A DNA stretch of 64,000 nt from Phycisphaerae bacterium. GTDB taxonomy: Bacteria > Planctomycetota > Phycisphaerae > UBA1845. Under the pieces are notes generated by a model. It was not told where the DNA came from. It saw nothing but the letters and a program-made list of their open reading frames with translations, and made no database searches. Shown here in pieces: positions 63,470 through 64,000 of the stretch. The translations under genes and the position numbers were made by a program. The stretch's first letter is position 1, and every line of letters begins with the position of its first letter. Location of the stretch: assembly GCA_029260015.1 (NCBI GenBank), contig JAJDEB010000027.1, positions 1 through 64,000 of the forward strand. The letters are read 5' to 3'.

Positions 63470-63485
63470 TGGCACAAAGATTGCC
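63470..63485 (+). promoter_or_regulatory. Sigma-54 promoter of the DUF4405 gene
   Basis: TGGCACAAAGATTGCC is a near-perfect match to TGGCAC-N5-TTGC. GG (63471-63472) and GC (63483-63484) are exactly 10 bases apart. It is divergent from the nifJ promoter, and the two -24 boxes are about 22 bp apart. The predicted start is near 63496, some 31 bp before the gene. Confidence 0.78.
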
Positions 63486-63526
63486 ATGGAATTCATATCA
63501 GATGATCGTTGAAGAGGTGCGCGCTC

Positions 63527-63910
63527 ATGCGCCGAAATACGCTCAACTTTGTGGTGGACGCGGCGACGCTTGCGTCGTTGTTAGGCATGGTCTTGACGGG
63601 TTTGGTGATTCGCTTCGTTTTGCCACCCGGTAGCGGCGGGCGAAACTGTGTTCCTCGCCAGTCGCTATGGGAGTTGAGCCGGCATCAATGGGGCGATATC
63701 CACTACTGGTTGGCGGTCAGCCTGGGAGTGCTTGTGCTGATCCACCTGGCACTTCATTGGTCCTGGGTGTGCGGTACGTTGGACCGGTTTTGCGGGAGGC
63801 GATCGAAAGCCAGCCCAATGCGGCGAATGGCCTATGGGATCGTATTTGTCATATCGCTGGTCGTGCTCGTTGGTGGGTTTCTAATCGTAGCAATCAATTC
63901 TGCCACATGA
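63527..63910 (+). CDS. DUF4405-type membrane protein
   Basis: A 127-residue protein with three to four helices in DUF4405 style: NFVVDAATLASLLGMVLTGLVIRF, then IHYWLAVSLGVLVLIHLALHWSWV with His residues that could bind heme, and IVFVISLVVLVGGFLIVAI at the end. It resembles the gene at 38852 in layout (the LHW/LHL segment). AGAGG lies about 9 nt before ATG 63527. Divergence from nifJ and its own sigma-54 element suggest co-regulation with the ferredoxin enzymes. A possible role is a small heme b redox protein. Confidence 0.75.
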   Translation: MRRNTLNFVVDAATLASLLGMVLTGLVIRFVLPPGSGGRNCVPRQSLWELSRHQWGDIHYWLAVSLGVLVLIHLALHWSWVCGTLDRFCGRRSKASPMRRMAYGIVFVISLVVLVGGFLIVAINSAT

Positions 63911-63924
63911 TGAACCCAGTGGTT

Positions 63925-63953
63925 CGTCACTCCCGCGCTTGCGGAAGTCCAGA
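63925..63953 (-). repeat. Degenerate ATTCCCGC-family palindrome
   Basis: CGTCACTCCCGCGCTTGCGGAAGTCCAGA differs at a few bases from the copy at 25775-25803 and is in the same orientation. Confidence 0.6.
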
Positions 63954-63982
63954 ACGAGCAATGTGTAACGCGCAGAGCTTAG

Positions 63983-64000
63983 TTTCCCGCTTTCGTGGGA
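63983..64000 (+). repeat. ATTCCCGC-family palindrome cut by the window edge
   Basis: TTTCCCGCTTTCGTGGGA matches the core at 1787-1804 with few changes. With the unit at 63925 it forms another inverted pair, as at 25775-25929. Confidence 0.55.

Noticed and set aside
1..64000. CRISPR arrays, tRNA or rRNA genes, insertion sequences
   Set aside because: No regularly spaced repeats, cloverleaf with a TTC-type arm, rRNA-like blocks or transposase frames were seen in any intergenic stretch.

Overview
The window comes from a bacterial chromosome of moderate-to-high G+C. The best guess is a Planctomycetota lineage, perhaps Phycisphaerae-like. The reasons are a NatB permease fused to a CPBP protease, scattered housekeeping genes (gyrA without gyrB, gatB without gatA/gatC), an unusual cbb3 operon without ccoP, and frequent GTG/TTG starts. 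No rRNA or marker gene is present, so this placement is only an inference. I saw no tRNA, rRNA, CRISPR array, transposase or phage gene.

The left half (about 1-30.3 kb) is ordinary chromosome with short, mostly unlinked transcription units. It holds an RraB-domain protein, a DUF2200 protein, three GT-C type membrane glycosyltransferase-like proteins (two adjacent), and a SpoIIE-type phosphatase with a degenerate receiver. It also holds a DUF192 lipoprotein, gatB, fumC, an ABC transporter (natA and natB-CPBP), gyrA, a long-chain polyprenyl synthase, dusB, a cREC-type receiver protein, an O-methyltransferase, and ppc at the right border. Short palindromic repeats lie between genes. One family has a GTAG head plus hairpin, including an inverted pair (REPIN-like) filling the gap before fumC. 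A second family has the core ATTCCCGC...GCGGGAAT.

The right half (about 31.2-63.9 kb) reads as one oxygen and redox island. First comes a cbb3-type oxidase operon: a membrane protein, a di-heme cytochrome c lipoprotein, ccoN, ccoO, two small membrane proteins, ccoI, a TauE/SafE-like protein and a DUF4405 protein. Next, on the minus strand, come an NtrC-type sigma-54 activator and a histidine kinase with an N-terminal protoglobin domain, which is a likely O2 sensor. Divergent from the kinase is a plus-strand operon of about 12.5 kb: a CBS protein, a CoA-transferase-GNAT fusion, a cytidylate-kinase-like protein, a HypF C-terminal domain only, hypCDE, a group 3b-like [NiFe] hydrogenase (hydBGDA), a maturation protease, and hypAB. 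It runs head-on into an 8.6 kb minus-strand operon: nifJ, a DHOD-like protein, a Met gamma-lyase-like enzyme and korDABC. The two operons end in the same four bases (CTAG).

Sigma-54-type -24/-12 elements with the exact GG-N10-GC spacing lie before the CBS gene, before nifJ, and before the divergent DUF4405 gene. The working model is that low oxygen, sensed by the globin kinase, activates the NtrC-like regulator. The regulator then turns on ferredoxin-dependent 2-oxoacid oxidation, CoA-ester conversion and NAD(P)H-linked H2 metabolism. The neighbouring cbb3 oxidase would handle traces of O2.
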